Positions 9,775 through 17,457 of a stretch of 64,000 nucleotides of DNA are shown piece by piece. A program made the position numbers and the translations under genes. Below the pieces are notes generated by a model, which did not search any database, was not told where the DNA came from, and saw nothing but the letters and a program-made list of their open reading frames with translations. How positions within the stretch are numbered: position 1 is the first letter of the stretch; every line of letters starts with the position of its first letter. The stretch spans positions 1 to 64,000 of the forward strand of contig JANJTB010000002.1 of NCBI GenBank assembly GCA_024711295.1, read 5' to 3'. The stretch comes from a bacterium (GTDB lineage Bacteria > Bacteroidota > Ignavibacteria > Kapaibacteriales > UBA2268).

Positions 9775-10334
9775 TTTATTATATATTGAAAATCAATGGA
9801 TTTTCGTCACATTTATTTTGTTTTACAAATATTATTAATTCATTATTGAAGTACTATCATTTAATAGTTGTTATAATTTTCTTTTATTCTTTCTCTTATA
9901 GTTCAGCTCAAGAACTGAAGGGTATTCCTCAAGTATTTGACGCTGAATATACCAAAATTGATGATTATCTCTATATGGGTTTAGATGATATATTATCGTA
10001 TTATTACACCGATAAGCAGGATAGGCTAATTAGCACAATCGGTTACATCAGTAGAGACAGTAGCTGGGGTTTGATTGATAATGAGCTATTGATTCAGCGA
10101 TATTTTGTGACTTGCTGTATTACACATGCTAAACCTGTAAGCATATATATAATTTTCGAAAATGCTGACAAAGACAATTTTCAAGATGGTGAATGGGTAA
10201 AAATTAACGGGAAAGTTACACAAATAAAAAAAAAATGGGGTATATCCCCTGCCATTTTAGTTGAAAGAATTATTAAAATACCAAAACCTGAAAATCCTTA
10301 TCTTAACTGTTTTGCTTGTCCATCTGAACACTAA
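9768..10334 (+). CDS. Small secreted protein with DUF1980-like C-terminal domain
   Basis: 188 aa from a TTG that overlaps the TamB-like stop by 7 nt. A TTG at 9846 is an attractive alternative, because it puts the hydrophobic segment YYHLIVVIIFFYSFSYSSAQ at the very N-terminus as a clean signal peptide. The C-terminal ~110 residues contain ISTIGYISRDS, the CCITHAKPVSIYI segment and DGEWVKINGKVTQ, resembling the small beta-barrel domain of the TIGR03943/DUF1980 family, where the paired cysteines sit in the same context. Function is unknown; the start is uncertain. Confidence 0.65.
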   Translation: MVIYYILKINGFSSHLFCFTNIINSLLKYYHLIVVIIFFYSFSYSSAQELKGIPQVFDAEYTKIDDYLYMGLDDILSYYYTDKQDRLISTIGYISRDSSWGLIDNELLIQRYFVTCCITHAKPVSIYIIFENADKDNFQDGEWVKINGKVTQIKKKWGISPAILVERIIKIPKPENPYLNCFACPSEH

Positions 10335-10341
10335 CCAAATT

Positions 10342-10794
10342 ATGAATTTTCCACCACTTAATTTACCATTCAGCGAACTTAAAATTATTAAAAAAAATAC
10401 TGATAAATATGAGATTTATGATATTGTCAGGAAGAAATTTGTAGCTCTGACTCCTGAAGAGTGGGTTAGACAAAATTTTGTGAACTATTTAGTTGAGCAC
10501 AAAAAGTTAGCCATTAGCAGATTAAAACTCGAACATACCCTAAAAATACATGAAAGCAATAAAAGGTGTGATATTGTTTATTTCGACAAAAAACTATCCC
10601 CTATTTTAATTGTAGAGTGCAAAACACCACTCAAAGATCTTAACAAATCAGCCTTCAATCAAATTGCTATGTATAATTCGATTTTAACAGTAAAATATAT
10701 GATAGTTACAAACGGTATTAAACATTTTGCTGCTGAAATTGACTACAAGAAAAAACAATACAACTACTTAGATATTATACCAGACATTAATTAA
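10342..10794 (+). CDS. Orphan HsdR N-terminal-like protein, PD-(D/E)xK nuclease fold
   Basis: 150 aa from ATG 10342; an in-frame extension to 10261 would overlap the upstream gene by 74 nt and is rejected. Residues 36-95 match the type I restriction enzyme R-subunit N-terminal family: LTPEEWVRQNFVNYL, then CDIVYFD and the LIVECK motif, giving the D77...E92-x-K94 nuclease triad. No helicase domain, methyltransferase or specificity subunit is nearby, so this is not a restriction system. Stand-alone proteins of this size are common in Bacteroidota with unknown function; a housekeeping nuclease role is inference. Confidence 0.8.
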   Translation: MNFPPLNLPFSELKIIKKNTDKYEIYDIVRKKFVALTPEEWVRQNFVNYLVEHKKLAISRLKLEHTLKIHESNKRCDIVYFDKKLSPILIVECKTPLKDLNKSAFNQIAMYNSILTVKYMIVTNGIKHFAAEIDYKKKQYNYLDIIPDIN

Positions 10795-10812
10795 TTTAAA
10801 TTGGGAGAATTT

Positions 10813-11970
10813 ATGCCATTTTACCATAGACTAGGGAAAATACCAAAGAAGAAGCACACTACAATGTATAAAGCTGATGGTACTCTTTACAAGGAGGAAT
10901 TGGTTAGCTCTAAAGGATTTTCTGGGATTTACTCAAACAAGTACCACATTCATATGCCAACAAGGACTATTGAAATAAATGAACTTGACAAGGTAAATTA
11001 TCGTGTTTGGAACGAAGCACCCCTAAAGCATTACCATTTCTACACAGATAAATTGAAAAAAGATGGAGATTTCTTCAGTTCGAGAATTGCATACCTTCAC
11101 AATTCACATTGTGTAGTTCTTGCTGCTAAACCAAATAAAAATCCTGATTATTTTTATAAGAACTCTTTTGCTCATGAATTTATTTTTGTTCATAGGGGTA
11201 GCGGTGTTTTATTATCAGATTATGGAAAATTGTTTTTTGAACCTGGAGACCAAATAGTTATACCTCAAGGAACAATTTATCAAATGCACTTTGATGATTT
11301 CGATGATAATAAAATTGTTGTTGTTGAATCAGATACAGCATTTGAAATTCCAAAACACTATAAAAATGAGTACGGTCAGTTGGAAGAGCATGCTCCATTC
11401 GAGGAGAGGGATTTCAAAATTCCTGAATATATGGATGCTATAGATGAAAAAGGCAAATTCAGCCTTATTATCAAAGCCGGTCATAGGTTATTTGAATATA
11501 TTATTCCCGAACATCCCTTTGATGTGGTAGGTTGGGATGGTTTTCTTTATCCATTCTCATTTAATATAAAAGACTATAACCCAAAAGTAGGTAGGATTCA
11601 TCTTCCTCCACCGGTGCACCTTCTTTATACTACTCAACATTTTGTATTATGTAATTTCAATCCCAGACCTTTCGATTGGCACGAACAAGCTATCCCTGCT
11701 CCATATTACCATTCAAATATTGACAGTGCCGAAATGCTGTATTATATAGAAGGTGAATTCATGAGCAGAAAAGGTGTCGGAGAAGGATCAATTACATTAC
11801 ACCCAATGGGTATACCACATGGTCCTCAGCCGGGAAAAACTGAAGAAAGTGTCGGAGCAAAATTCACACATGAATATGCTCTAATGCTCGATACATTCGA
11901 ACCACTTAATCCGACGTTGAATGTTTTGGATGCTAATGATGAAAACTATTATAAAAGCTGGATGGACTAA
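10813..11970 (+). CDS. hmgA: Homogentisate 1,2-dioxygenase-like protein
   Basis: 385 aa from ATG 10813, preceded by a GGGAG ribosome site; the in-frame TTG at 10801 is ignored. The start MPFYHRLGKIP and segments such as FSGIYSNKYHIHMP match bacterial homogentisate dioxygenases. Cupin strands (HEFIFVHRGSGVLLSDYG, FEPGDQIVIPQGT) and the likely iron ligands of the C-terminal half (His in YHSN, Glu in SAEMLYY, His in IPHGPQ) are present. The enzyme opens the homogentisate ring to maleylacetoacetate in tyrosine degradation. No other gene of that pathway is nearby, so the pathway assignment rests on the family alone. Confidence 0.87.
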   Translation: MPFYHRLGKIPKKKHTTMYKADGTLYKEELVSSKGFSGIYSNKYHIHMPTRTIEINELDKVNYRVWNEAPLKHYHFYTDKLKKDGDFFSSRIAYLHNSHCVVLAAKPNKNPDYFYKNSFAHEFIFVHRGSGVLLSDYGKLFFEPGDQIVIPQGTIYQMHFDDFDDNKIVVVESDTAFEIPKHYKNEYGQLEEHAPFEERDFKIPEYMDAIDEKGKFSLIIKAGHRLFEYIIPEHPFDVVGWDGFLYPFSFNIKDYNPKVGRIHLPPPVHLLYTTQHFVLCNFNPRPFDWHEQAIPAPYYHSNIDSAEMLYYIEGEFMSRKGVGEGSITLHPMGIPHGPQPGKTEESVGAKFTHEYALMLDTFEPLNPTLNVLDANDENYYKSWMD

Positions 11971-11991
11971 TCTTTTTTAAATCTATCATTC

Positions 11992-12026
11992 AAAGACAGA
12001 TTTATTCATTAAGTCGGTCTTTTTTG
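11992..12026 (+). terminator. Intrinsic terminator after the hmgA-like gene
   Basis: AAAGACAGA pairs with TCGGTCTTT (8 of 9 bases), with a 13-nt loop, followed by TTTTTG. It lies 22 nt past the stop and closes the TamB-to-hmgA operon. Confidence 0.6.
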
Positions 12027-12146
12027 TTTTCATTTTGATTTTCCTTTGAATATATATAATTTTTGAAAAGTCAAGAAATTTACATATTTTAAAAGTTTGT
12101 ATTATTGCAAATATTTATTTAATAATTTATATATACATCAGTAAGA

Positions 12147-12854
12147 ATGAAATCAAATATAGAACCGATACTATGGTATATAATTGGACTTTTTATTATT
12201 TTGGGTTTGACTATACTACCATCAGTATCATACAATAATTCATGGCATGAACCAATGATGCAATTAGATTCAGCATCAAAAATGCCTGATTCACCACAGA
12301 AACAAGAATTATTGGAAATTGCAGGGGAAAAAATAATCGAGCAATTCAATTTACATCCATATCATGCAAGATTGCAAATGATGGTCGGTTACTATTATTT
12401 TCTCAAAGGTGATATGGATTCATGCATAATTAATAACGAAGCGGCCCTTGAAAAAGGAAAAGGTGGAGTTGTTAACTCCATAGAAATCCCTGCATCAGAA
12501 TTGTTGGCAAATGCATCCATTAATAAAAGTTTGAAACTTCTTGCAAAGGGAGACACTATCTCTGCATTAAACCTACATTTGAGAGCCTTTCAGCATTCTA
12601 AAGAAAATCTGACATTAAACAAAAACTTAGGATGGTTTTATTTAAATAAAAATATGGCTGACTCTGCCTTGTTTCATTACCGTATTGCCTTGAGACGTAA
12701 TAAAAATGATGTTGAAGCGGCATTAGGATTGGCAAGAGCATTTTACAAAACGGGAAATAAAGACTCAATACGCGTCTATACAGCATTTGCATTAAAGAAG
12801 CAACCCCAGAATAAAGATGCATTATGGCTATTTAATTATTCAAACGGCAACTAA
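12147..12854 (+). CDS. Membrane-anchored TPR protein
   Basis: 235 aa. A transmembrane segment (about residues 7-27, ILWYIIGLFIILGLTIL) is followed by tetratricopeptide-like helices: a stretch around residues 60-90 and clear repeats at about 150-225 (LNKNLGWFYLNKNMADSALFHYRIALRRN, then VEAALGLARAFYKTGN). TPRs bind partner proteins. The next gene begins 1 nt after the stop, so this is translationally coupled to the DUF2142 membrane protein and likely supports it. No specific function is known. Confidence 0.75.
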   Translation: MKSNIEPILWYIIGLFIILGLTILPSVSYNNSWHEPMMQLDSASKMPDSPQKQELLEIAGEKIIEQFNLHPYHARLQMMVGYYYFLKGDMDSCIINNEAALEKGKGGVVNSIEIPASELLANASINKSLKLLAKGDTISALNLHLRAFQHSKENLTLNKNLGWFYLNKNMADSALFHYRIALRRNKNDVEAALGLARAFYKTGNKDSIRVYTAFALKKQPQNKDALWLFNYSNGN

Positions 12855-12855
12855 T

Positions 12856-14259
12856 ATGAAAAAGAAAAATAATCACCAATTTAACTTGGTTATCCATGCT
12901 GAATATGTATTTTTACTAGTTGCATTACTTTTTGGAGTATTATTTGCTTTACTTAATCCTCCAGCCCAATCTAATGACGAAGACAGACATTTTTATAATG
13001 CTTACGCTAAAAGTGAGGGAAAATTTTTACCTGAAAAGAAGGGTGACAATATTGGCTATTACCTTCCCAAAAGCATACTTAGAACAATATCATCATACCA
13101 GGGCATTAACTTTTTTAGTGGTGCAAAAATCAAAAAAGAATCAATTGATAATTTTGCAAAAATAGAACTTAATGAGAAGGACAGAGAATTTTATAATCAT
13201 CCAAATTACTCAATCAACCCTATCCCCTATTTGCCCTATGCCATAGGTATTAATATTGGCAACGTATTTAATGATAATCCTATGTCTGCTCTATGGTCCG
13301 CAAGGATTTCTGGATTGATATTCTATATAATCATCATTTTTCTTTCAATCAGGATTATTCCAATATTCAAAAATGTTCTGATGTTGCTCTCATTGAGCCC
13401 TATGGCTTTGTATCAGGCATCATCCGTTACTTACGATATGATGGCTATTTCATTGTCTTATTTATTAGTTGCATTAGTTATTTATTTTGCTACAGTCGAT
13501 CAGAAAATTAGTATTTACAATGTTATAATCTTTTTAATTATTGCTATTTTTCACCGATTCGCTAAAGATGGTTACTTTTTGATTCCTTTTATAATTTTGA
13601 TTATCAGTCCTTCAAAATTTGATAAATCGTATTATTTTTGGTTAATATTATTTTCTCTTATAATTTTTTATTTTCTTCCAAGTTGGACATGGAACAATTT
13701 GCTGAACTCATCAGGATTAGTTGGCGGTGCTCCATTACAGAATGACTTTTTATTCAATACAGGAAAGAATATCAGTTTCCACTTGGAGCATCCATTTTCA
13801 TTGGTTAAGCATTTATTTTTTAATATTCTATCTCAGGGAAGTGAATGGCTATATGGATCGTTAGGAAGATTTGGCTATGCATACGCCATACCCTCAAAAT
13901 TAGTATTAACTCTTCATGCGATAGCATTAATTACTGTATCTTTGTTTGATTCAAACAAAAAGATTGAATTATCTAACAAAATAAGATACAGCACATTTAT
14001 ATTTGGTATCTCAATGATGTTGATGGTTATTGGAGGATATTTAATTATGGGTTCCCCTGTAGGTTCGTATCAGGTATTCGGATTTCAAGGAAGATATTTA
14101 ATACCGATTTTACCTTTTGTATTTTTTGTACTATACAATACTCAGTATTATAACGAGAGATTCTTTAAATTTGGAAGCTTAGCAGTCGGACTATATTCAA
14201 TAATGATTCTATCATATATTTCTGTATTTATAAATAATTACTTTTATTCAGCAAACTAG
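12856..14259 (+). CDS. DUF2142 family multi-pass membrane protein
   Basis: 467 aa from ATG 12856 (MKKKNN); the in-frame extension to 12817 overlaps the TPR gene and lacks support. About ten hydrophobic segments are visible. The first periplasmic loop carries the family signature LNPPAQSNDEDRHFYNAY, comparable to the 'PPFQVPDEPAHFYRAY' motif of DUF2142 proteins, which sit in cell-surface polysaccharide clusters and resemble GT-C glycosyltransferases with an acidic catalytic loop. A lipid-linked sugar transferase role is inference, consistent with the two GT9 genes downstream. Confidence 0.8.
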   Translation: MKKKNNHQFNLVIHAEYVFLLVALLFGVLFALLNPPAQSNDEDRHFYNAYAKSEGKFLPEKKGDNIGYYLPKSILRTISSYQGINFFSGAKIKKESIDNFAKIELNEKDREFYNHPNYSINPIPYLPYAIGINIGNVFNDNPMSALWSARISGLIFYIIIIFLSIRIIPIFKNVLMLLSLSPMALYQASSVTYDMMAISLSYLLVALVIYFATVDQKISIYNVIIFLIIAIFHRFAKDGYFLIPFIILIISPSKFDKSYYFWLILFSLIIFYFLPSWTWNNLLNSSGLVGGAPLQNDFLFNTGKNISFHLEHPFSLVKHLFFNILSQGSEWLYGSLGRFGYAYAIPSKLVLTLHAIALITVSLFDSNKKIELSNKIRYSTFIFGISMMLMVIGGYLIMGSPVGSYQVFGFQGRYLIPILPFVFFVLYNTQYYNERFFKFGSLAVGLYSIMILSYISVFINNYFYSAN

Positions 14260-14272
14260 TTCAGGATTAAAA

Positions 14273-15400
14273 ATGTCAAAAATAATTGTTTTAGGATGTG
14301 GAATGGTAGGCAGTGCAATGGCAAAAGATTTATCAAAAAATCATGAAGTTGCTTGTGCTGACATAAATGTTAATAACCTTAAAAAGCTGGACGGATATTC
14401 TGTCGAACAGATTCAAATTGATTTCTCAAAATCTGAATTAGTTAGTGATATTGTAGATAATTATGATTTTGTATTATCAGCAGTACCGGGTTTTATGGGT
14501 TTCAATACTCTAAAAACCATCATAGAGGCTGGCAAAAACGTTGTAGATATATCTTTTTTTCCTGAAGATTGCTTCATGCTCGATGAATTAGCAAAATCAA
14601 AAGGTGTAACTGCAATCGTGGATTTTGGTGTTGCTCCGGGAATCCCCAACATGTTAGTAGGCTTTCATGACAGAAAGATGAATGTCAAAGATTATAAATG
14701 TTATGTTGGTGGATTACCTAAGGAGAGAAATCTTCCTTTTCAATACAAAGCACCGTTTTCACCCATTGATGTGATAGAAGAGTATACCAGACCAGCAAGA
14801 TTTGTAATTAATAATGAGATTATTGTAAAAGAAGCACTGACTGACAGTGAATTTTTAAATTTTGATGGAATAGGAACACTTGAGGCTTTTAATACAGATG
14901 GTCTTCGCTCATTATTATTCACTAATTCTATTCCAAACAAGATAGAAAAAACACTCAGATATCCTGGGCATATTGACTTAATTAAAATGCTTAAAAATTT
15001 AGGTTTATTTTCTGATGAGTACATAAAAATCGGTGAATGCAGTATAAAAGCTATAGATTTTATCTCACAGTTTTTGATTGATAAATGGAAACTACAAGAT
15101 CGCGAGATTGAGTTTACAGTAATGAGAATAATATTCGAAGGTACTGAGAATCACCAAAATGTTAAATATACATATAATTTGATTGATTACTACGACCCAG
15201 AAACTAATATTTCGTCTATGGCTCGTACTACTGGTTATTCAGGTACAGCAGCTATAAATTTATTAGTAAATAATATATATTCAAATATTGGCATTAATCC
15301 ACCGGAATTTGTTGGTAGTAACGATGTTGCAGTAGATTTTGTATTTAATTATTTAAAAGAAAGAGGAGTGATTTATCAAGTTGAAAAACAACTCTCATAA
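14273..15400 (+). CDS. Saccharopine dehydrogenase family oxidoreductase
   Basis: 375 aa. The Rossmann motif GCGMVGSA (residues 8-15) opens the protein, with an acidic D33 after the second strand. The FGVAPGIPNML and YKAPFSPIDVIEEYTRPAR segments match the saccharopine/lysine dehydrogenase superfamily. Members reduce or oxidise lysine-type imines (saccharopine reductase, lysine 6-dehydrogenase, carboxynorspermidine-type enzymes); the substrate cannot be chosen here. It lies 13 nt after DUF2142 and overlaps the next glycosyltransferase gene by 20 nt, an unusual place for amino-acid metabolism. Confidence 0.8.
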   Translation: MSKIIVLGCGMVGSAMAKDLSKNHEVACADINVNNLKKLDGYSVEQIQIDFSKSELVSDIVDNYDFVLSAVPGFMGFNTLKTIIEAGKNVVDISFFPEDCFMLDELAKSKGVTAIVDFGVAPGIPNMLVGFHDRKMNVKDYKCYVGGLPKERNLPFQYKAPFSPIDVIEEYTRPARFVINNEIIVKEALTDSEFLNFDGIGTLEAFNTDGLRSLLFTNSIPNKIEKTLRYPGHIDLIKMLKNLGLFSDEYIKIGECSIKAIDFISQFLIDKWKLQDREIEFTVMRIIFEGTENHQNVKYTYNLIDYYDPETNISSMARTTGYSGTAAINLLVNNIYSNIGINPPEFVGSNDVAVDFVFNYLKERGVIYQVEKQLS

Positions 15401-16490
15401 ATCTGATCCATTTCTAAAAAGACTTGAATATAGATTAAAGAATTGGATTGATACATTTTTGGTAAGAGAAGACTCTCCAATTTCAGTTAATGGTACTGAG
15501 AATATTTTTGGTCTAACAACTGATAGCAGAGTATTGATACTTAGACACGACCGTATCGGAGATTTGATTGTTTCTACACCTTTTTTTAGGATTTTCAGGC
15601 ATTTTTATCCTGATATCTGCATAGATGTATTACTTTCCAACAAAAATGTTTCAGCAATTAGAGCAATTGATTCATATGTAAACAATGTGTTCGTTTTCGA
15701 AAAGAGTATTATCAACCAATTTTTACTCCTAAGAAAGCTAAAATCTAATAATTATGATATAATTATTGATTTATTTGATAATCCTTCAACTACATCTTCT
15801 TTTTTGATAAAGTTGGTCAATCCATTATATGCGATAGGCTTTGATAAAACTAACAGATTATCATATTCCCACCTGGTCAATTTGCCTGATAAAAATAAAG
15901 TACACATAGTTGAAAGAATTTCTAAAATGTTATCAGCATTTGGAGTAAGTCCCAAAAGTAATGAACTGAAACTTGAATTTCGAATTTCTAGAATTGAATT
16001 GGAAAGAGCATTTGAAAAAATTCATGTGTCAGGAAAAATCTTAGGAATAAATTTATCAGGCTCTAGTAGAGCAAAATTTTGGGGGAATGAAAATCTAATT
16101 TCTTTCATAACTCAATTTAATATGAAACACAAGGATTTTAGTATAGTACTTTTTTATACCAATGATTATGATTTAGAAGCTGAAGAAATAATTCAAAAAA
16201 CAATAGCTGTAAAATCACCTAAAAGCAGCTCATTTGTTCAATTTGCTTCATATATAGCAACCTGCGATTATTTGCTTACACCTGATACATCTGTTGTACA
16301 CCTTGCATCAGCTTTTAATATACCTTGTGTAAGTCTTCACTTATATACAGGCTCGACAGATACCGGTTTACCCTGGTATGCATTCAATTCTCCAACTAAG
16401 TATTTAGTCACAAATACTGATAAATTATCTAATATTGAAGTTGAAAAAGTACTTTCAGCATTTGAAGAGTTAATTAATGATAAGAAATAA
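15381..16490 (+). CDS. Glycosyltransferase family 9 protein
   Basis: 369 aa from a TTG at 15381 that overlaps the upstream stop; a GAGGAG site sits 12 nt before, and there is no good internal ATG. Hallmarks of the ADP-heptose:LPS heptosyltransferase family are RHDRIGDLIVSTPFFRIF near residue 52, GINLSGSSRAKFWG in the middle and TPDTSVVHLASAFNIPCVSL near the C-terminus (nucleotide-sugar site). Such enzymes add heptose or similar sugars to the lipopolysaccharide core on the cytoplasmic face of the membrane. It is paired with a second GT9 that overlaps it. Confidence 0.88.
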   Translation: MKNNSHKSDPFLKRLEYRLKNWIDTFLVREDSPISVNGTENIFGLTTDSRVLILRHDRIGDLIVSTPFFRIFRHFYPDICIDVLLSNKNVSAIRAIDSYVNNVFVFEKSIINQFLLLRKLKSNNYDIIIDLFDNPSTTSSFLIKLVNPLYAIGFDKTNRLSYSHLVNLPDKNKVHIVERISKMLSAFGVSPKSNELKLEFRISRIELERAFEKIHVSGKILGINLSGSSRAKFWGNENLISFITQFNMKHKDFSIVLFYTNDYDLEAEEIIQKTIAVKSPKSSSFVQFASYIATCDYLLTPDTSVVHLASAFNIPCVSLHLYTGSTDTGLPWYAFNSPTKYLVTNTDKLSNIEVEKVLSAFEELINDKK

Positions 16491-17457
16491 AATTGGCATA
16501 ATTCAGCTAGGCAGAATTGGTGATATGGTTTTGACTACTCCAATTTTCAAAATAATTAAAGATTTATTTCCAAATAGCATTCTTCATGTTTATGCAGGAC
16601 CAAGTAATTACTCAATTATCAAAAACAATCCATACATTGACAAGATTATTGTTATTAAGAAAACACCGGCAGCTTTGATAAAAACAATTTACAATCTAAA
16701 ACTCAACAAATATTATTACTGGATTGACCCAAAGGATCATCAATCACGTGAAAGTAAAATAATTGCCTGGTTGGTTAATGCTCAGAATAAAGTTGTATAT
16801 TCAGAGAATCAAACTAAAGGAAGTAAATTCATTACCCTACCAGTAAATCCAGAAAATTTGCATCATGTTATGTTAGGCATTAACTCACTTTTACCTCTTG
16901 GTTTTATTAAGCCGATAATTGTACCAAAACCAGAATTGTTTACTGATCCTGAATCTGAGCAATATATTAATGAGTACCTTAGCACCCGGAGTCTGAAGAA
17001 TTTCATTTTACTTAACATTTCAGGTTCGAGTGAGCATAAAATGTGGGATAACTCAAGCTGGATAGGATTTTTTGAGAAAATTTGTATAAAGAAGGAAATA
17101 GTATTATGTTTCGGACCTTCTGAACTGGAAATAGCCATTGAGTTGAATAACAAAATGAAAAATATTCATATCTTCCACTCAAGAAATATCAAAGACATTG
17201 TCAGTTTGGTAGCCAAGTCTGATTTTATTTTTACACCAGATACTGCAATTGTTCATATTGCTGCTGCTTTTAATAAGCCAATTTTCGCACTTTATTCTGG
17301 TCTGGATAACTTTTATTCGAAGTTCTATCCATTGTCAGACGTTTATCATGTAGTTAGAGCAGACCAAGGAGATAAGGGGATTAAATCAATTTCTGTAGAG
17401 AAAGCTGTTTCAGAATTTGATAAATTTTACGAAAATCATTTATCATTGTTCAATTGA
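16477..17457 (+). CDS. Glycosyltransferase family 9 protein
   Basis: 326 aa, starting inside the previous gene (14-nt overlap, translational coupling). Motifs are IGIIQLGRIGDMVLTTPIFKII at the N-terminus, LNISGSSEHKMWD in the middle and TPDTAIVHIAAAFNKPIFALYSG for the donor sugar. The two neighbouring GT9 proteins share this layout and probably act in succession on one surface glycan, but they are clearly diverged. Its 3' end overlaps the convergent histidine kinase gene by 22 nt. Confidence 0.87.
   Translation: MIRNKIGIIQLGRIGDMVLTTPIFKIIKDLFPNSILHVYAGPSNYSIIKNNPYIDKIIVIKKTPAALIKTIYNLKLNKYYYWIDPKDHQSRESKIIAWLVNAQNKVVYSENQTKGSKFITLPVNPENLHHVMLGINSLLPLGFIKPIIVPKPELFTDPESEQYINEYLSTRSLKNFILLNISGSSEHKMWDNSSWIGFFEKICIKKEIVLCFGPSELEIAIELNNKMKNIHIFHSRNIKDIVSLVAKSDFIFTPDTAIVHIAAAFNKPIFALYSGLDNFYSKFYPLSDVYHVVRADQGDKGIKSISVEKAVSEFDKFYENHLSLFN

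Noticed and set aside
10261-10341. N-terminal extension of the HsdR-N protein from 10261
   Set aside because: It would overlap the upstream gene by 74 nt, and the family similarity starts after the ATG at 10342.
10342-10794. Type I restriction-modification locus
   Set aside because: No HsdM, HsdS or helicase domain is near; the gene is an orphan fragment-sized family.
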